Shown one piece after another: positions 46,001 through 58,970 of a stretch of DNA of 64,000 bases (positions are counted from its first letter, which is position 1; each line of letters opens with the position of its first letter). The position numbers were made by a program, and so were the translations under genes. The DNA lies in contig CM072884.1 in the NCBI GenBank assembly GCA_037013685.1, positions 1,736,001-1,800,000 of the forward strand, in the 5' to 3' direction. Origin of the DNA: Acridotheres tristis. Its lineage: Eukaryota; Chordata; Aves; Passeriformes; Sturnidae. The notes under the pieces are model-generated. The model was not told where the DNA came from. It searched no databases and saw nothing but the letters and a program-made list of their open reading frames with translations.

Positions 46001-49000
46001 AATGCAAAACAATTGCTGAGTGGGCTGTTTTGTATCCTAACAAAATATAGCAAGTGACAGGGGAGTTTTATGGTATAAAAGGAAAAATAAATAAAAGAAA
46101 CATGCAGTACTTGGAATGGAAGGAGCTATAGAGCAGCAGAGAAAGGAAATTATCCTTTAGGAATCTACCACGTGGACTGTTATGCTGTAAGTATTTAATA
46201 ATATTTCTGGGGAGAAAGCAAATTACATTTTTCCAGTCATTTTGCTGGCATCTTATCTTTCCAATTAAATTTTAATAACAAATGGAGTTCCTTCAGTATG
46301 CTTCAGTCGATTCCATGGACACATGTCATTCTTTTTTAAAGTTCCATGTCCTCTAATAAGACTTTTAATACATCTACTTATGGGAAGTGGAGGGGAGCAA
46401 GAGTTCAGATCATAAATTTGAGTTATTGTCTCATCATCAACTTCGATGCAGTGACAACAATTGACATCACTGGTGGTTTTGTCCATGTTAATCACTATTC
46501 CACTCTGTGTGGTTGGGAAAAGGGGATGTTTCCCAATTGACTAATGGCTTTAGTAGCCTCCCTTGCATATATATTTTTCAAGGTTTCCAGAAGTCTTCAG
46601 GTTCAGCTGCCAAAAATCGAAACCAAGCTGAAATTATAATCAGCTCTTGTTCCAAGTCTAGCTGCATTGCAATATCTCCTTAGGAAAGGATAAAGAAAGC
46701 AGCAGCAAACAACTGGAGGGAGGAAGGTGAAGGACTAGAATGAAGAGTGCCAGCTGTGGCCACCCACTGCAAAAATATTTAGACAAAAACTAGAGACTAC
46801 CTCTCACTTCCTTCCACCTGGTTAAAAATCTTCCTTTTGCCACTGACGTATCAGAGTGTCCTACAAATTTCAATTTCCACTGTGTCATTTCTATGGCTGA
46901 ATATTCAGCCATATCAAATACTTAATCAGTCATGTTAATACTGAGGTGATCAAGTTAAAAACACGTCTCTCTTTTTGTTACTTGTATGGTGGCATTTTGA
47001 GACTAATAATATATAAAAATTATATCAATAGACAAATATACCAGCAAAACTTCTTAATTTTTGATACAGACTTTCTTCTGATAATTCAATGTCTATTTCT
47101 GGATAAATTTCTATCATCATAATGCTATTGATTTTAAATATTCTGAATTTTGACCATGTGGAAATTTTCCCTTGAGGTAGTTCAAGACATTTGTAGCCAT
47201 GGGGTGGGACACTGTTATGGATTAAAAGGTGATTAAGTTGTATGAAGAACAGAGGATAAAATGTTCTCTCCTCTGCAACACAGTTTAAAAGTATTAAAGC
47301 TCCTTATCAGGCTTTTCAAGAGTATATTTTATACAGCATTTTTCAATAGTGAAATAGCTGAGACAAATGTAAAATTTAGTGAATTTTCATGAGTCTGTAA
47401 TTACTTGTAAAAAAAAGTGAAGAGAATTAAAAAATATATAATCAAAGAATGATCAAAAAAGGTTTGAAGCCCAAAAATAAAAGCCAAATAAGATTTGATG
47501 TCTGCTATAATAAAAGATAAGGGGTAATTGGAATCTGTAATGAATGCATCTTTCTCTGAATCTGAGAATTCTTTGGTTATAAGGATATTTCAAACAGCAC
47601 AGAAGGAAATGGCAGCTTAAAAATTAGCCAATAAACATATTCTGAATATCAACTGTCAGTGCAATAAGTATCTGATGTCACTGTCATGACAATATCATAA
47701 CAGATTACACTTATAATTGTCCTTCAGGAGAAGACACAAATTCAATGGAAATATGAACTACAGTTACCAAATGACAATAACCTAAAAATTTAGACAAAAT
47801 TATTGGCAAGATACTGGCAGAAATATTGAACTGTGGGTAGTCTCATAGCTTTTTAGCCAATCCCAAATTTAGAGGTTTGTGATTTGATACCAGAACAAAA
47901 ATTGTTCAAATTTCAATTATTAGTATTATGAACAGGAGATGTTCTGAATTATTGAAATTTGACAAAGCCAGGCACCTGCTTATGTTGCCAATAAATATAT
48001 TTCATCACTATGGTTGCAAAAACAAATAGTGACTAGCAAAATGTGGTTAAGTGAAATGAAATGATTGAGAAATGGAATGACACAGGGTCTGAATTGCATT
48101 AGTTTGCAGAGTGCTTGAGCAAAAGTGGATTTAACTGGATGAACTGGTGGAGTTTGCTGTCTTTACTGTTATAGAAAATATATTTTCTTCTAATTTAAAC
48201 TGCAGGACCTGGGAGCAATCCCTACTTCCTTGATCAGGGACTTCAGTCCTTACTGCCACATCAGAGTGAGATCTGTTCTGAATCATCCCATCCTGAATGT
48301 AACTTCATTTCCATCGAAAGAAACCCTAAACATGTGTGCAAGTATTGAACCACAGCTTTATGAAATTCATCTGTCCCTCATTCTGCCCTTCCATTGCTCT
48401 TCGTTTTCCTTCAGTAAGTCCTTTAACACTTACAGAAAATAACTTCTAGTCAGCTTTCAGTTATTCTCTAACTACAGCTGCCAAAGAGAAAGGCAACTTG
48501 TTTGGAAGTTGAATGTTTGGACACAGTGGAGTGTTGTCAAATCTTTTTTTGATTTCTAGATCCCCCTAAATTTTTCCATTGATGGAAAGGACACTGTGCA
48601 GTAAATCTGGTCTAGTGACAATAGACTCTTGTTCCATATTCACTGGTGGGCCACAGGTGGAACAAGATCCCATTTTTGCATAGCAGGTTCCAGAGTAATT
48701 TACAATTAACCTGAGGAGCACACTGGACCTCCAGTGCTTGACAGGAATTTCGCCATGGCCTGCAGTTTTATGGAGAGTCAGATGTTTTCTTTTGGGGGCA
48801 AATCATTCAGTAGGAGTGAAGGAAAGTTAAGTTTGAATAATATGTGTGTTTTGAGTCTGATCCAAAGCACACTGATTGTCAAGAGTGAGCATTTGCCCAC
48901 ATATTCCTCTGCTAGCAAAGATAACTTTTATAAGAAGCAATCATTTTAATGACTCAGAGTATAAATGGATAGCATGAGGTCATAAAGGTATTTCCCTTCC

Positions 49001-51352
49001 CTCCCCTGCAAATCTATGGCCCTTGCAGGGCACAGCAGTTCATATTTAGAGCCAGACAGGCTGCTCACAGAGGTGCACTGCCATCCTCTATAACCTTCAG
49101 TGGCAGGACTCAGTTTTATGTGAGAAAAGGTCTATTTCAAATGAGTAGCACTGATCCTGAGGCCAGGAAACATCTCAGCAGTGACACAACTTCACAGGAG
49201 AGGTGATGGGTCCTCTGTCTTGTAGTGACATCACACTCAGGCTGGATTTCATTGTGCACCCAGAGTGATGTAAATGTGCACTTAAATTACAGGCAACAAA
49301 GTGGGGTATATTAAAAAAAACTGTATGATTTAGAATTTAGAAACATCTTGCTGAAAATAAAGCCTGAGTTTCTGCTTTCTATAAAATGATGTATTACAAC
49401 ACTGGTGGGATTAATTTTTTTAATTAAAATTAAAGAAAAATGGAGTGTACTGAAAAAAAAGTTCTTTCTGACTCTGTGCCTGTGCTAGTAGAGGGTGAGA
49501 GAAGGAAAAGTTACCTAATTCCTTAGGACATGTCACTGAGCCTTTCCCAGCTCAGGGGTACCTGGATGCTGAGGATCCCAGTTTCCTCAGAGTATGTCTG
49601 TGTCCAACCAAATTCCATTGCTGTGCAGTAATGAATGGACAGGTTTGCAGCCTCTAGTATGAGATCACAGCTTTCTCCTAACTTAAAAATTGCTATAAAT
49701 TACCCACGAGCACCACGGCTGTTTGTTTTTTCAGCCGATGTGTTCATCCCTAAAGAATGTCCTAAGAGCTATAAATAACCCTGAACCACCTCATGACTGA
49801 ACTGGTGGAACCAGAGCCAGCAGTCAGGAGCCAAATGCTTTCACTATACACCATAAGTATTCTTCTCAGTAAAATAAACTCCACATACTTCAGGACTTAA
49901 GGCACAGAGGCTCAAAAGATCCAACACGAGGACAGCCTGCTTTGGTAAATAATCACATTTTGGGAAAATGCAGGATAAATTTCATGATGGGCAAAAGTGT
50001 GTTGACTTTCACAGACATTTTGTGTAAGCAGAGGAGTTACACCTTTGGGTGTCAGGGATCTGGACTTGAATTTCCTCAGGGGATGGAGCCATTGTCATTT
50101 TTGGCCTTTGCTGTCCCACCAGAAGATGTGAGCACTCCCTGCATTCCCAGAGCCCACTGGGGTAGCAGCTCGTGGCAGCAGTTATTGAACAGGTTTGGCT
50201 GAGCTTGCAAAAACCACAAATCTCATCTGTTTGATATCACAGGAGCTGATTTGGACAATTTCACAGTGCCCACTTCAGGAGTTTATCCTGCCATTTCAAA
50301 GGCCCAACAAATGAAAGAAACAAATTTCAATCCCATCAAGTGCAAGGAACAAAAATAATTCCTGGTCAAAAACTCAGTGTTTCAGGATGTTGTATCTAGG
50401 AGTATATATTAGCAATTTAAAGAATCCAACATCCCAAATTAGAACTTTACTCCCATTTATCAGTGAATTACTTCACTGGGAGCTCTACTGACCCTGAAGA
50501 AAGCAGGGCCTGAACTGAAGAGTTTAGATCCTGAATTTAAACCAGCAGCAGAACAGAGGCAGCCAGGGAAAGAGAGATATAAGTTATTTACATACAACAG
50601 CTCTAGAATGATTAGCAAAAACCTAAAAGCAGAAATATTTTGCACTCCATGGAAATAAGGGACAAAGCCAGGCCCAATTGAAAGCAAAATCTACTTTTGT
50701 TCAGCATTTTGAGATCTTACTGTGAGATCTAGATCGACAATATGGAGTATTTCCTTCAGAAGAAATGAGAATCAGCATCCACAATCAATATAAAAAAATC
50801 CCTGTAGATAAAACTCAAACTCCCTCTGGCCCCTCAAGAGGTCTTTTTTTAAAGACAGATAAAACCAGGTTATTATTACCTTCAAAGGTTGAGTCACATT
50901 ATGTGAACAGTTCTGGCCTGCAGCAGATTTCTGAAGAAGGGACATCCCTCCCAGCAGAGCTCTGAGGTGGGATTTGATGGCTTCTATTGGTTACTTTTTT
51001 TGAGATAAGTGAATATAGGATGATGTCCAATTTTATTATTTCATAGCTTCTCATATAATTTATAGATAGAATAGCTCTAATTGATTTAGAACTGTATATT
51101 GTTCTTATTTAATTTTCTATTTCTTTTAAGGGTATCACATAAATATGATTCTTTCCCTAAAAGTTAAAAAAAGTCCATTGTGAAAAGAAGTGTGGCATTG
51201 TCACAGCTGCTACATTCTTTCAGAAAGGATAAATATAACTGATACATTTTTAAGAAGAAGTTTTAATTGCCTAGGCAAGCTTTTTTCCTTTTGCTTTAAA
51301 AAAGGCAATTGTGAAACATTTTCATCAGCTGGGCAATTTTTCTTTTACATAA
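43036..51352. other. AT-rich unique sequence, no gene recognised
   Basis: No gene, tandem array or clear retrotransposon was recognised. An AT palindromic stretch lies at 49,407-49,434. The interval 46,900-48,100 is particularly AT-rich and stop-dense in all frames. Confidence 0.5.
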
Positions 51353-51512
51353 AAAATTCTTCCCTGTGAGGGTGGGCAGGCCCTGGCAGAGGGTGCCCAG
51401 AGAGGCTGTGGCTGCCCCTGGGACAGTGGAAGGTGTCCCTGCCATGGCAGGGGTGGGATGGGATGATCCTTAAGGTCCTTTCCAACCCAGTTCCTTCTGG
51501 GATTCTGTAAAA
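51353..51512 (+). mobile_element. CR1 LINE 3'-end fragment, plus strand
   Basis: Begins 'tcttccctgtgagggtggg' and continues through 'gacagtggaaggtgtccct' and 'cttaaggtcctttccaaccc' to a degenerate terminal octamer (GGGATTCTG). It is one of the less diverged CR1 copies in the window and shares its beginning with the copy at 53,558. Only the non-coding 3' end is present. Confidence 0.9.
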
Positions 51513-52401
51513 CAGCCTGAACCATAGCATGGTAACCATTAGGTCATAAGCCAAGTGTTGCACACAGCAAGTGAAGCTTTACAGACACACAGCCAAACAT
51601 AGAGCACACATATAACCCCAAATTTACTGGGGCTGCAGTTTTCCATGGAAATACACCATGTACCAAGATAAGCTGAGACTTTGTTTTCTTGTAAAAAATG
51701 TGTTGGAAACAGCTTTTTTATTTGGACTGACCGTCATGGAAAAAGGATCCAACTGAGGTGTTGCAGTTTGAATTTTGTTGTATTTCTTTTTTTGGCTTTC
51801 TGGAAGGAGGGAACAGGTTTAAATAAACATTTTGATTTGGGTTCTACGGGGTCTTAGAAAGCTGCACTGTGTGGACACTGACGTATTTGGACTTTACATA
51901 AAGATACTTTGCCATTTTTGAAGCCAGATCTAACCTTTGTATCAACAAATCGTACACAAAAACTTCAGTCTGAGCCTCAAGGTAAGAAAACATCTACTTA
52001 AAGGGATTCTTTGTATTTGATTTTAAAAATACTCTCATTTACAAGCAGATTTTGAATGCCTGCCACCAACTTTGAAAATAACCTTTCCATTTATTTTGAA
52101 TGCTCTTAAAGATGGGTCTCTTCAAGCAATTTATAATGATCATACAGTATATAAAATAATGGACAATCACGTGTATTATAAGGTCTGAGTAAAATCCACA
52201 AGAGGATTTACAGTTAAGGGTGGACTTAATCTCTTTTTGAAGGACTTCAGGGCAGTTAGACTGTATTTTACATAAAAATCGAATTTAAAGCTTATGCTAA
52301 TGAGCTAAACAAGTGAATAGAATGTATTCAGTCACATGAGTTTATCTCAAGCTGACTTTTTTGATGCATATCAAGGGATTACTATGGAAAGATTGATGAG
52401 G

Positions 52402-52863
52402 AAGTGATTGTCACCCACAGCTGAGGCCACACCTGGAGTGCTGTGTCCAGTTTTGGGCACTAACAGCAAGAAGGACATGGAGGGGCTGGAGTGTGTCCAG
52501 GGAAAGGAATGGAGCTGGGAAGGGGCTGGAGCACCAGGAGGGGCTGAGGGAGCTGGAAAGGGGCTCAGCCTGGAGACAAGGAGGCTCAGGGGGGACCTTG
52601 TGGCTCTGCACAACTCCCTGACAGGAGGGGACAGCCAGAGGGGTCGGGCTCTGCTCCAGGGAACAGGGACAGGAGGAGAGGGAACAGCCTCAGGCTGGAC
52701 CAGGGGAGCTCAGCTTGGGCATCAGCAGGAATTTCCCCTCAGGGTGCTCAGGCCTTGGAACTGCCCAGGGAGGTTTGGAGTCCCCATCCCTGGAGGTGTC
52801 CAGGGAAATTCTGGAGGTGGCACTCAGTGCTCTGGGCTGGGGACAAGGTGGTGACTGGTCAAA
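52402..52863 (+). mobile_element. CR1 LINE 3'-region fragment, plus strand
   Basis: A longer CR1 piece: 'ggagtgctgtgtccagtttt', 'ctcagcctggagacaaggag', 'actgcccagggaggtttgg', 'tggaggtgtccagggaaatt' and 'gtgactggtcaaaggtctct' appear in consensus order. It covers the end of the CR1 second reading frame and part of the 3' untranslated region, but stops before the terminal octamer, so it is truncated at both ends. Open frames on both strands across it are repeat-derived. Confidence 0.92.
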
Positions 52864-53141
52864 GGTCTCTGCAAATATATTTTGGGAATATTAGCAATCC
52901 TTTCAAGATCAAAGTAACAGATCTGCTCTATCAAACCTGATGCAAAAGTGTATCCTTAGTATTTTGTTGTTCAGTATTTTCAAATGACTCAAAATCACAA
53001 AGGTTGATGAATAAAGTAGCATTAACAACACAGCATGTGTATCCTGGCCCTGAGATCAGTGGATTTTAAAGAGACACGTGACATCAGCAAAGGCCTGATA
53101 TTTACAGCTGTTTTTCTCACTTGTGCTGTGCACTGCTTTAC

Positions 53142-53228
53142 CTGGAAAACCTGGACTTGCAAAAAGCTGCAGGAAGGCAAGAATAAAAGAACACATATTT
53201 GAAGAAATGCTCCCAAAGCTGGGAACAT
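53142..53228 (-). CDS. Candidate signal-peptide-like first exon (speculative)
   Basis: On the minus strand an ATG at 53,228 opens 29 codons that end at a textbook donor, CAG|GTAAAG (exon end 53,142). The peptide has a leucine/phenylalanine-rich core (FLQICVLLFLPSCSFLQ), as in secreted-protein leaders, with exon length typical of first exons of small secreted proteins such as defensins. I found no matching downstream exon on the minus strand before the CR1 copies and no promoter element. It may be a chance hydrophobic frame in T-rich sequence. Confidence 0.15.
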
Positions 53229-53557
53229 ACATATGTTAATATTCCCTTTGTCTAACGTCAGATGTGGTTTCACAGCTTCAATTCTGGATCTCATTTGTCT
53301 GTGGAAAAAATGGATGATTTAATTATTCCCAGATTTATATAACTTCTATCACCCCAAGGCAGTGGCAAGTCTGCATTTAAGACACTTGTCATCAACTATC
53401 AATTATTCTACAATTTATGAGATGATTTTCTGTGGATAGAAAAGTCCATGGAAAAAAACCCTCCAATTCATAAAGCTTCTCTTGATCATACTCTTGTCCA
53501 GGATATTCTGTAATAAGAAGTGGGCAAAAAGTCACACTTGCTGAAAAAAGAAAAAAA

Positions 53558-53745
53558 ATCTTCCCTGTGAGGGTGGGGAGGCCCTGGCACAGGGTGCCCC
53601 TGGATCCCTGGCAGTGCCCAAGGCCAGGCTGGATGGAGCTTGGCACAAGCTGGGACAGTGGAAGGTGTCCAGCACATGGCAGAGGTGGCACTGGATGGGC
53701 TTTAAGGTCCCTCCCAACCCAAACCATTCCATGATTCCATGAAGT
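53558..53745 (+). mobile_element. CR1 LINE 3'-end fragment, plus strand
   Basis: Starts 'tcttccctgtgagggtggg' like the 51.35-kb copy, but contains an extra stretch ('gtgcccaaggccaggctgga') absent from that copy, and ends in TTCCATGATTCCATG, a diverged double terminal octamer. The presence of two subfamily-like forms within 2.3 kb suggests two separate insertions, not a local duplication. Confidence 0.9.
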
Positions 53746-53830
53746 TTTACAAAGGTGAGAATAAGAGCAGAGAGATTTCACACTTAAAAACCTCCAAATT
53801 CTTTACCATTGTCACTACTGTCAGATTATT

Positions 53831-53855
53831 ACTAGTAGTACTAGTAGTAGTAGTA
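53831..53855. repeat. TAG/ACTAGT trinucleotide repeat
   Basis: A short imperfect (TAG)n run with two embedded ACTAGT words. Likely slippage-derived. Confidence 0.8.
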
Positions 53856-54204
53856 ACAAAAATTTTTCTAAATCAATGGAAAATAATTTGTAATGATATC
53901 TCATCCATGGAAGCTGAAAAACCTTAAAGTTATGTTTCAAAGCTATGCTAGGTCAAATAAGTGATGTCATAAAAACTGAAAGCTTGGAAGTAAGTACTGT
54001 TTTGTCTAAGTGTTACAGATGAATATAAAATATAGAAAATCCATATCATTATTAAATCAAAATATTTTAATGAATTTTACTTGCCTAAAAAAAAAGTGCC
54101 TGAGATTTGTTAATATGCAGCCCTTTCCATCAGAAAGTCCTTTCCACCAAAGAAAGTCTTGACTGACCAAAATATTCCTGAGAACCACAAACCCTGGGGA
54201 AAAC

Positions 54205-54343
54205 CTGGGATTAGCACAGTTGGGTAGAGCATGGTGCTAATAACACCAAGGTCGTGGGTTCCATCTTCTTATGGGACTTCCATTAAAAAGTTGCATTTGA
54301 TAATCCTTGTGGGTCCTTTCCCATTCAGAATATTCTGTGAAAT
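54205..54343 (+). mobile_element. tRNA-Ile-derived SINE with CR1-like tail (TguSINE1-like)
   Basis: The 5' part is a tRNA-Ile relic: A-box-like TTAGCACAGTTGG at 54,211, a perfect 5-bp anticodon stem (TGGTG/CACCA) around a CTAATAA loop with anticodon AAT at 54,239-54,241, and a B-box-like GGGTTCCATC at 54,256. The acceptor stem and B box are degraded, so it is not a working tRNA gene. After a short linker the 3' part (about 54,296-54,343) matches the CR1 end ('ataatccttgtgggtcctt', 'cagaatattctgtg'). A tRNA-Ile head joined to a CR1 tail is the structure of the songbird SINE TguSINE1, which is mobilised by CR1 machinery. Subfamily assignment needs alignment. Confidence 0.82.
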
Positions 54344-57300
54344 CTGTGGAAAATTTATCGAGGAGAATAGCTTGACTTTTTAAGTAAAAGTGAATTTTCA
54401 CAGTAAAACCTGGACACATAAGAACAAGAGCAAAGATTTGTCACATAGGAACTATTACTGGAGTGTCTCACAGACAGTCTACACTGGCTTCCTGATTTCC
54501 CACTGGTTTTAGGGTTGGCATTCTGCAGCTGAGAAGTTTGCATTCCAGCTGAATCCTTAGAAAACAGTTCCTAGAAAGGGTGACCTAAAGTGCCATGCAG
54601 CCATTTAAAAGAATCACAAGAAACTCTGGTAGCAAACCAGCAAAACTGGAATAGTGGTGGTCATTGAAAAGTTCACTGTGAACTTCTGTAATTTCCTAAT
54701 TTGAGGGTTAAACTTGTGTAACAATTAATTTTTTTCCTGTATTATACTAATTAAGCAGTTGAATCTCCCTCTGCCTTAGTGCTGATAGCACAGCTACTGA
54801 AGATGATGTACATGGTAATCAACTCGAGTGGATTTTGGATCAAATGTGCTTCCCACATTCAGGTTTGCTGGCCTTAATTCCATTTTTTACAGGGTAAACA
54901 GCCTGAAGACTGTGTTTCCCAGATATTTCTAAAACCACTGGGAGCATTAATGTTTTGAGAACTAATATATTCTTTATGTTTTAAACTGAATTTGGCAGTG
55001 ACTTCTGAACTGTGTGTAAGAGCACTCTGGTCTTATAAGAGCTGAGTGTCTCTAATGAGCTGGATATTCCCTGGTTTTAGTACTTCCAATGAGCCAAATC
55101 CTCAATTTACTACAAAAATCTATTAAGGGACAAATTTATAAATACTGGTGAAGGCAATTTTCACCTTGTTCTACTCACCACAGTTACACAGAATTTCTTA
55201 AATTCAGAGGTACTTGGGTGAGAGGAGAGTTTGAACACTGACTGAATTAATACCATTTTATACAGGCAGTCTATCCATCTATTCTGAGTGCAGGTTTAGG
55301 TTTTTTCTCTGCAGTTTTGCACAGTGACAGATCACCTGGAATTACAAGTTCTCATAAAAACTACCAGGAATCTCAAGGCAGTTATCTGGTCACTGGTACA
55401 AAAAAAAAGAACACTCCAAAACACACCTGTCTTTTTTAGTCAATCCTCATTACACTGCTAAAGAAAATGAGAATATCCTTTTTTTTCTCAAGAAATCTTG
55501 CTTTTACATAACTTCCCTGATAAGGAGGAATTCTGTTCTGTGCACCCCAAGGGTGGCTCCCCACCTTGGCTTTCCCAAGCCTTGTCAAGATTTCTAACTG
55601 TGATTGCAAACCCATCCTGCTCTCCACCAATTTACAGTAAATCTTTGCATAACGTGACCTTTTCCCAGTAAACTTGATGACAAACATGGTGTTATTTACA
55701 CCCTGATAATTTTGGGCAGTTTTCCTTTAGACTGAAACCATTTTCCTCCATAAGTGAGATGTCACTGCATGAAACCACAGTGACATCAATCATTTGCAAG
55801 GCAAATGATGTGGACAGGGGAGAGCATTCCAAGTCCTCTCTCAGAAAAAAATGGATTTTCTTCTCCTTTTCTCCTTTCTACTATATGGCAAACACCACCA
55901 CAAAGGGGTGGAAACTTGTGCTTCAAACCCATACAGGGGAAAAAAAAGAAAAGCCTAAAAAGAAGAAAATCACTATCAATTTACAAAATGAGACCTGAAG
56001 TTCTCTTACATGATTATGATTTCTGTTGTTGGCAATCAGCCTGTGAGTGGTTAATAACAAGCAGCTCTTTTTTTTTTTTTTGGCAGCCCTATTTAGTGCT
56101 CTGTTTATGTTCTGATATGACAGTTCATAGAGTACAAGTTAAAGAAATATATTGAAAATACAGCTGTGGATTTCCTCAGTATTCCACCTTTCAGCAGAGC
56201 AGGAATCCAGACCTTTAGCAGATATTAACAGCAGCAAGTGGCTGCACAAATTTGTGACAGGCTATCATATATTCTCAAGACCTAAACATTGTCTGGGGGC
56301 TCCTTTTTGCATTTTAAAAGAATCCCTGAGCTCAGAACACAGCAACCCACAAAATGAAAAAAAATAAAAAAACAAAGGGATGCACGAATTGCAAACAGAA
56401 CACTGTTTTTAATGAAAAAACCCAGGCAAATTCCATCTTCTACCTCAGTTTTCAGTCAATAAGGTGATGTTTAAAGGGTGAGAAAGGAGCAGTGAAGATC
56501 CATCCCACACATGACTTAATGCTCCAACCCCAAATAAACACCCTGCACTCAGCCTGGGACCACCTGTGAGAGCTCAGAATGCACTGGTGGCTTTGGGGTT
56601 TTAAGGCAGGGTTTGTGAGAGTGAGCAGGAGCAGTTCAGAGAGCTCTGCTTCTTCATCTGAGAAAGGCAAAAATTGCTGCCATTGTCACAGAAGATGTTC
56701 TGTGAGAGAATATCAGTAAGAAATATCCAATTTCTTGGCATCTCTTTTGATGGCTTTGCTTTGGCAGGGGAGGATGGCACTCAAGGAACTTTAATCACGT
56801 TGAAGAAAAATGTATTTTTAGAATAAACAGAGCTGGGTGCAACGCTTGCCCAGATGAGTTAGCAAGGTTAATACTGCTCCACACATGTTTCAAGTTTCAT
56901 CTTTCCAGACTACAAAGCAGCATGGGAGCATGACTAAGTGGTGTCACCCTATTTTACTAATAAAGATAAAACTTCATAGTGATTGCTGGCACAAAACTAA
57001 CAGAAACTCTTTAGCAATCTTTATTTTTTTTTTATGAGAAAGTGTGTGATGATGAAAAGATGCTGCAGTATTAGTGAATAAGGATGAAGGAATGGACCAA
57101 GATTTTTATTTTTATTATTATGTTTACCCTGGTTTAAATATGCTGATCTGAGTTATGCCCTGAATAAATAAATTGTATTGGAAGGTACCTCTCCCTGAGC
57201 CTGCATTGGGATCAGCACCTACAATGTAGGACAGGATTTCAGCTGCAACACTGAGACAACTGCTGATATTTTTTAGGGGAAGGGAGCTATTCTCAACCTT

Positions 57301-58104
57301 AAACCCTGCCTGCTTTTTCCTAACACTGATTTTGATGACCATCAGCCACAATGAAGTGGAAAGCAAACTTGCCTTCGGGGTGTTCTGTTAGTTCCATTCA
57401 GCAATTAATAATTTCCACATCTCCAGGGAGAATTTTAGCACTGGTGGTTTCTCCCAGCTCCATCTTTGTGAGAAAAGTGGGGGAGACTTGGACTAGTTCA
57501 TTTATGAAATTAATGGCAATGCTTTCTGAATAGATTTTCATAAGGAAGTTGTGAGTTGAAGCTGATTAATCTCATTTTAGTTGATAAGAATAAAGAGGAC
57601 TCAGGTTTACTGGCTTAAAGGGAAAGAATCTAGTGGACTCTCAGTTTTACAACAGTACAGAAATACAATACCTAGAAGATATTTAAAATAATATAGGCTT
57701 TTATGCTTTTGAAAGAAGAAAGAACACATGCAATGAGCTGTTCAGGCCACAATGTAGTTTCATGAGCTCACTGCTATAGAATCAAAAGTTATTCAAATAT
57801 ATTTAATTTTAAATGCAGCAAGGTAACTGCTAATCTCGGTTGAAAAGGGGACTTTGATTGAGGTAGTATGGATTGCTGTTAAATCTGGAAACATGCAGAC
57901 GTTTTATTCAGCCTTTAAATGAGCATGAATGACTGCCCAGAGGAGTTAATGTACAAAGATGGGTCAAAAATGAGAAGCATCACTAAAATGTGAATTTAAG
58001 GTATTCTGTGAACCCCCACACAGCTGACCAGCTCTGGCTGTAATATTGCATTCTCCTTTTATTATTTTCCAGCCTGATGAGTTGATCTTAAGTGTACTAC
58101 AATT

Positions 58105-58120
58105 AAAAAAAAAAAAAAAA
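58105..58120. repeat. A16 homopolymer
   Basis: Uninterrupted run of sixteen A. No retrotransposon body is recognisable upstream. Confidence 0.9.
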
Positions 58121-58953
58121 TCACTTTTCAACAGGACATCATTAATTTATTTCCTGATGGCTCCTGTGTGGTTCCCACAAAGCTCTGAGCCCCTCTCCTC
58201 TGTGACATGCTCAGTTACACTGAGCTGAGGCCAGACTGATGATGTTGTTCTGTCGTTTAGTTATTTGATTGGTTTTCTCCCATAAATGACCTTTTCAATA
58301 AATTTAACATGTTCTGAAGTCACTCTGGAGTTCAGGTACCTGAATGCCACCTGTATCACCACAAAGAATTCAGTGGCTCAGCTTCCCTTGAAACCACCAG
58401 GAGCAGCCTGAGGGTGGATACATTTGTTTGAATAACAAAGGAAGTAAGTGGGTTTAGCATCTTAATGCCAAACACTGAATGGAATGCTTCAATTACTTGC
58501 CACTGAGAAAATTGGAGCTACAAGTGACATGTTAAATTTAACTAATGTGACCAGACTTCCTACCCAGCACTTGGAGAAATTCAGTGAAAACCTTTCCCAT
58601 TGTCTCCCCACCTGCAGGACTGACAAAAGAGTCCAGCTGAGCACTGTCTCCCTTCAGATGTCTGCCAAATTCCTCCTCAGAGAGAAGCAGCGGCCCCATT
58701 CACCATTGTTGGTGACAGGGCTGTGGAAACAGTTCCAAGAGCCCAGTTTCAGGTGGCATGGCAAGGCTAAATTTACCAAATCAGGCTTTAAACAGATATT
58801 ACCCACATTACACATAAACTGACCTGGGGGACTTACAGGCATAACATCCTTTTTCCAGGAACAATCATGGAACCTATATTGAAAGGGCCATTCTGTAATT
58901 GTAAAAAAGGCCCACTATTCTGCAAAGAAAAGAATAAGAGGATTAAGAAGTTT

Positions 58954-58970
58954 AAAAAAAAAAAAAAAAA
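58954..58970. repeat. A17 homopolymer
   Basis: Uninterrupted run of seventeen A with no recognisable element attached. Confidence 0.9.

Noticed and set aside
54205..54280. Functional tRNA-Ile gene
   Set aside because: The anticodon arm is intact, but the B box and acceptor stem are degraded and a CR1-like tail follows, so it is the head of a SINE.
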